Source: VGJV01 sp964646415 (lineage in GTDB: Bacteria > Patescibacteriota > Minisyncoccia > UBA6257 > 2-01-FULL-56-20). Taken from it: a stretch of 47,495 nt of DNA. How positions within the stretch are numbered: the stretch's first letter is position 1; each line of letters begins with the position of its first letter. This document shows positions 45,865-47,495 of the stretch, one piece after another. A model generated the notes under the pieces. That model was not told the DNA's origin. It saw only the letters and a program-made list of their open reading frames with translations, and ran no database searches. Where the stretch lies: assembly GCA_964646415.1 (NCBI GenBank), contig CAZYEL010000006.1, forward strand, positions 1 to 47,495, in the 5' to 3' direction. The position numbers and the translations under genes were made by a program.

Positions 45865-46182
45865 GGTTAATCGGGGGTCGGTAGCAGGGTCGCACTGCGC
45901 CGGCACCACGGCAATCTTCAAGGACGCGGGCGAGCAGTTGTTCGCTTCGTTCAGCTCGTTCGCTTTATTCTCGTCATCCGCCTTCGGTAGGACAGAGTCG
46001 CCCTTCGGCGAGACGAAGTCCGCGCACATCCCCAGCTGGAACTGCCCGATGCGCAGTTTCTCAATATTGCGGGAAAGCGTTACATTCTTTTTTGTCCCAA
46101 GCGCGCCCACGTTCTCCACGGGGTCAAGCTTCCCAAAATCCGCGACTTTCGTGAGCGCGGTTACGCCTTCCGTCCCGCGCCA

Positions 46183-46452
46183 CTAATACGTATGCGAACC
46201 GCGCCGTTTAACCTCCGTCACCAACACTGTCTTTTCTCCCGGATACAATCGGTAGCAGATTCGGTATGCACCGACTCTCCGCCGCCAGCGATTTTCCTCC
46301 CCTCCAAGTTTTTCTATGTCTCCCCCGTAGGGGTTCGCTTCCATGCCACGAAACGCCACAAGAATTCTCTCGGCATCCTTCGGAGGAATACGGCAGAGGC
46401 GCCGCTGCGCATCCCCGCTAGCGACGACGTTCCAAGTCCCGTTCGAGGTCAT
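46183..46452 (-). CDS. RelE/ParE-family toxin
   Basis: This protein of about 89 residues has the pattern WNVVASGDAQRRLCRIPPKDAERILVAFRGMEANPYGGDIEKLGGEENRWRRRVGAYRICYRLYPGEKTVLVTEVKRRGSHTY, the RelE core with 'R.R.GdYRi.Y'. The start is at 46452 (MTSNGTW), which overlaps the antitoxin end by 35 bases; a longer frame to 46506 is possible. Its stop is directly followed by the CARDB fragment in the same frame. Confidence 0.85.
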   Translation of the reverse strand: MTSNGTWNVVASGDAQRRLCRIPPKDAERILVAFRGMEANPYGGDIEKLGGEENRWRRRVGAYRICYRLYPGEKTVLVTEVKRRGSHTY

Positions 46453-46642
46453 TGAGGGTGGCAAATTTTCCGGCGGCATATTCGCGTTCCGCTTTTTCAA
46501 AAGCATGGCGCTGCGCTTTTGTCATGGGAACCGTTTTGAACGCGCGCGGCGGCTGCGCCCGCTTCAAGGCATTGTATTCCTCCTCGGGAACAAGGATAAG
46601 TTTTTTCCCCGCGAGATGTTTTGGAATCGTGATTGTTTCCAT
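46418..46642 (-). CDS. antitoxin of the RelE/ParE-like module
   Basis: The 74-residue protein METITIPKHLAGKKLILVPEEEYNALKRAQ... begins like Phd/AbrB-type antitoxins and ends in a charged helix (EREYAAGKFATLNDLERDLERRR). The start is at 46642 since TAGGAT lies 7 bases upstream of it. The toxin gene overlaps its end. Confidence 0.8.
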   Translation of the reverse strand: METITIPKHLAGKKLILVPEEEYNALKRAQPPRAFKTVPMTKAQRHAFEKAEREYAAGKFATLNDLERDLERRR

Positions 46643-46649
46643 ACGATAC

Positions 46650-46655
46650 ATCCTA
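46650..46655 (-). promoter_or_regulatory. -10-like box, leaderless-type promoter
   Basis: TAGGAT ends 7 bases before the ATG at 46642. Confidence 0.5.
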
Positions 46656-46738
46656 TCACAAGAGCACCTAAAGCATCAATCTCCTGTACTCGTCCAGCAC
46701 ATATGAGACTCCTCGGCAAATAGTTTGTTGCAAATATA

Positions 46739-46774
46739 CCTCAATGGCGCCCCTTCGGTGAAAATGCCGGTGGT
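46739..46774 (-). pseudogene. CARDB fragment (end of copy 2)
   Basis: The minus frame reads TTGIFTEGAPLR, matching DIFAEGATIE of copy 1. It lies between the DUF2283 stop and the RelE-module promoter. Confidence 0.5.
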
Positions 46775-46783
46775 GTTCTTTGC

Positions 46784-46999
46784 CTACGAAGCTACAAAAG
46801 AGATCTTGTTTTTAGCTACCGCCGAAGCAAATTTGCGGGGAAACCGTTCGGCAACGTCGAGCATTTCCATACCAACAATTTTTCCGTTGCGGTCGTAGTC
46901 AAGAATAATGCCTTCGCGCACCTCGTCGCTCTCGGCGATGGCAGCATCGTTGAACCGAAGGTACAGCGCGTCTTCTTTTTTGTGATAGTGAAATTTCAT
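46784..46999 (-). CDS. DUF2283 protein
   Basis: This protein of about 71 residues, MKFHYHKKEDALYLRFNDAAIAESDEVREGIILDYDRNGKIVGMEMLDVAERFP, has the full DUF2283 signature 'YD.e.DaLYi.f......s.e...giilDyd.dG.ivGiEIL.a'. DUF2283 genes are usually paired with DUF4258 genes and regarded as toxin-antitoxin-like. Its ATG overlaps the stop of the DUF4258 frame (ATGA). Confidence 0.9.
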   Translation of the reverse strand: MKFHYHKKEDALYLRFNDAAIAESDEVREGIILDYDRNGKIVGMEMLDVAERFPRKFASAVAKNKISFVAS

Positions 47000-47254
47000 G
47001 GGCGCAAATATTTCTTTACTTTTGATGAAACGAAGACGGTAATGACACGACGTTGCTTGGGAAACTTTTCGTAGATGGCAACAATGCAATACGGCTTCCC
47101 GTTACGGACGAACCTTCGCACTGCTTGGATTCGTCCTGATGCCTGCACATACTCTCTATACAGGGCGAACGACAACGCCGATGATTGCCCTCCGACCGAT
47201 GTTGCGCTCTCTCATCTGGAACAGCGCATGGTCCGACAGGGTCACCCGTTCCAT
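46996..47254 (-). pseudogene. DUF4258 protein broken by a frameshift
   Basis: From ATG at 47254 the frame reads MERVTLSDHALFQMRERNIGRRAIIGVVVRPV and stops. In another frame the rest of a DUF4258 domain continues: YREYVQASGRIQAVRRFVRNGKPYCIVAIYEKFPKQRRVITVFVSSKVKKYLRP. Its TGA overlaps the DUF2283 ATG. The junction is near 47160-47168. It is either a decayed toxin-like gene or a sequencing error. Confidence 0.85.
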
Positions 47255-47260
47255 ACACGG

Positions 47261-47266
47261 ATTCTA
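47261..47266 (-). promoter_or_regulatory. -10 box, leaderless-type promoter
   Basis: TAGAAT ends 6 bases before the ATG at 47254. Confidence 0.65.
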
Positions 47267-47333
47267 TATTAACTCTGCCTTGCCTGCAACCCGGTGATTG
47301 TGACGACAATCTTTCTTTCCTCAAGTCCCCTCT

Positions 47334-47378
47334 GTGCACAATCTGTGGACTCCCGCCCCTCAAACCCTTATGCCGCAA
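47334..47378. repeat. 45-bp direct repeat, copy B
   Basis: Matches 45799-45843 with one difference. It lies upstream of the DUF4258-DUF2283 pair, as copy A lies upstream of hicBA. Confidence 0.92.
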
Positions 47379-47392
47379 TGACTAATCGAGGA

Positions 47393-47422
47393 TTGACTTG
47401 AAGCACTTTTTTGTGGTATAAT
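47393..47422 (+). promoter_or_regulatory. strong sigma70-type promoter with extended -10
   Basis: TTGACT, an 18-bp spacer, and TGGTATAAT. It is the best promoter in the window and points out of it to the right. Confidence 0.88.
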
Positions 47423-47439
47423 ATAGTTAGCTAGTATTG

Positions 47440-47495
47440 GGGCGCCAGCCCCCCTCAATTAGAATGCCGCTCACCGCGGTGTTTTTTGTTTCTTT
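47440..47495 (+). terminator. possible attenuator or small-RNA terminator
   Basis: A GGGGCGCCAGCCCC hairpin, then a CACCGCGGTG stem followed by a T-run (TTTTTTGTTTCTTT), about 50-60 bases behind the promoter at 47393. A short transcript or an attenuated leader is expected; the window ends here. Confidence 0.6.

Larger units (their letters stand above)
45763..46182 (-). pseudogene. CARDB-domain fragment (copy 2)
   Basis: The frame opens right after the stop of the RelE-like gene: WRGTEGVTALTKVADFGKLDPVENVGALGTKKNVTLSRNIEKLRIGQFQLGMCADFVS...ENKANELNEANNCS, the CARDB end pattern 'CaD....v.E.nE.NNc'. Then come the PACRQAG palindrome and RHKGLRGGSPQIVH. It has no start codon of its own. Confidence 0.75.

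Noticed and set aside
1..47495. Genetic code 25 (TGA as Gly)
   Set aside because: TGA closes many genes at the expected family length, for example the PilW-like, PilX-like and HicB genes, so TGA is a stop here.

Overview
The window looks like chromosome from a Patescibacteria (CPR) bacterium, most likely Parcubacteria-like. The evidence is a complete but compact type IV pilus operon, a large secreted S-layer-like protein, lone housekeeping genes not grouped as in model bacteria, almost no Shine-Dalgarno sequences, and many small CARDB-type and lectin-like surface proteins. TGA ends many genes, so the standard bacterial code applies and not code 25. No rRNA, CRISPR array or prophage was seen.

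Layout. 1-1.6 kb: a BECR-fold nuclease-like gene with an overlapping partner, then a membrane OB-fold protein placed 5 bases behind tRNA-Asp. 1.7-15.3 kb, all minus strand: the pilus operon read from pilM through pilN, pilO, a small membrane protein, pilB, pilT, pilC, a major pilin, prepilin peptidase and four minor prepilins, ending in ligA, which is joined by an ATGA overlap. 15.4-19.4 kb: comF, tRNA-Gly, tRNA-Arg, two small membrane proteins, and an ECF sigma factor with a membrane and a secreted partner. 19.4-28.9 kb: HU, an O-antigen-ligase/TPR protein, the 1174-residue S-layer-like protein, a DeoR-type regulator, a sugar nucleotidyltransferase and a membrane protein. 28.9-36.1 kb: ClpB, an HtrA protease, a cysteine desulfurase, a truncated TrmB-type protein, a DEDDy exonuclease and a YkuK-type RNase H-like protein. 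36.1-44 kb: a MITE-like element, phosphomannomutase, FtsK, a RodZ-like protein and secreted proteins. 44-47.5 kb: four small toxin-antitoxin type modules, all minus strand, interleaved with decayed fragments of a CARDB surface-protein gene.

The main discovery is a repeat structure with no fixed sequence. At about 15 loci the DNA is built from 7-bp words, usually five per arm. At most loci two arms of opposite orientation face each other across a short spacer. The word differs at each locus, but the 7-bp period and inverted pairing are kept. Arms also lie in frame inside LigA, the prepilin peptidase and the cysteine desulfurase (two places), and form the leader peptides of two prepilins whose promoters sit in the spacer.

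A second pattern is a -10 box placed 6-7 bases before the ATG at 17 genes, which predicts leaderless mRNAs as the default mode of initiation.
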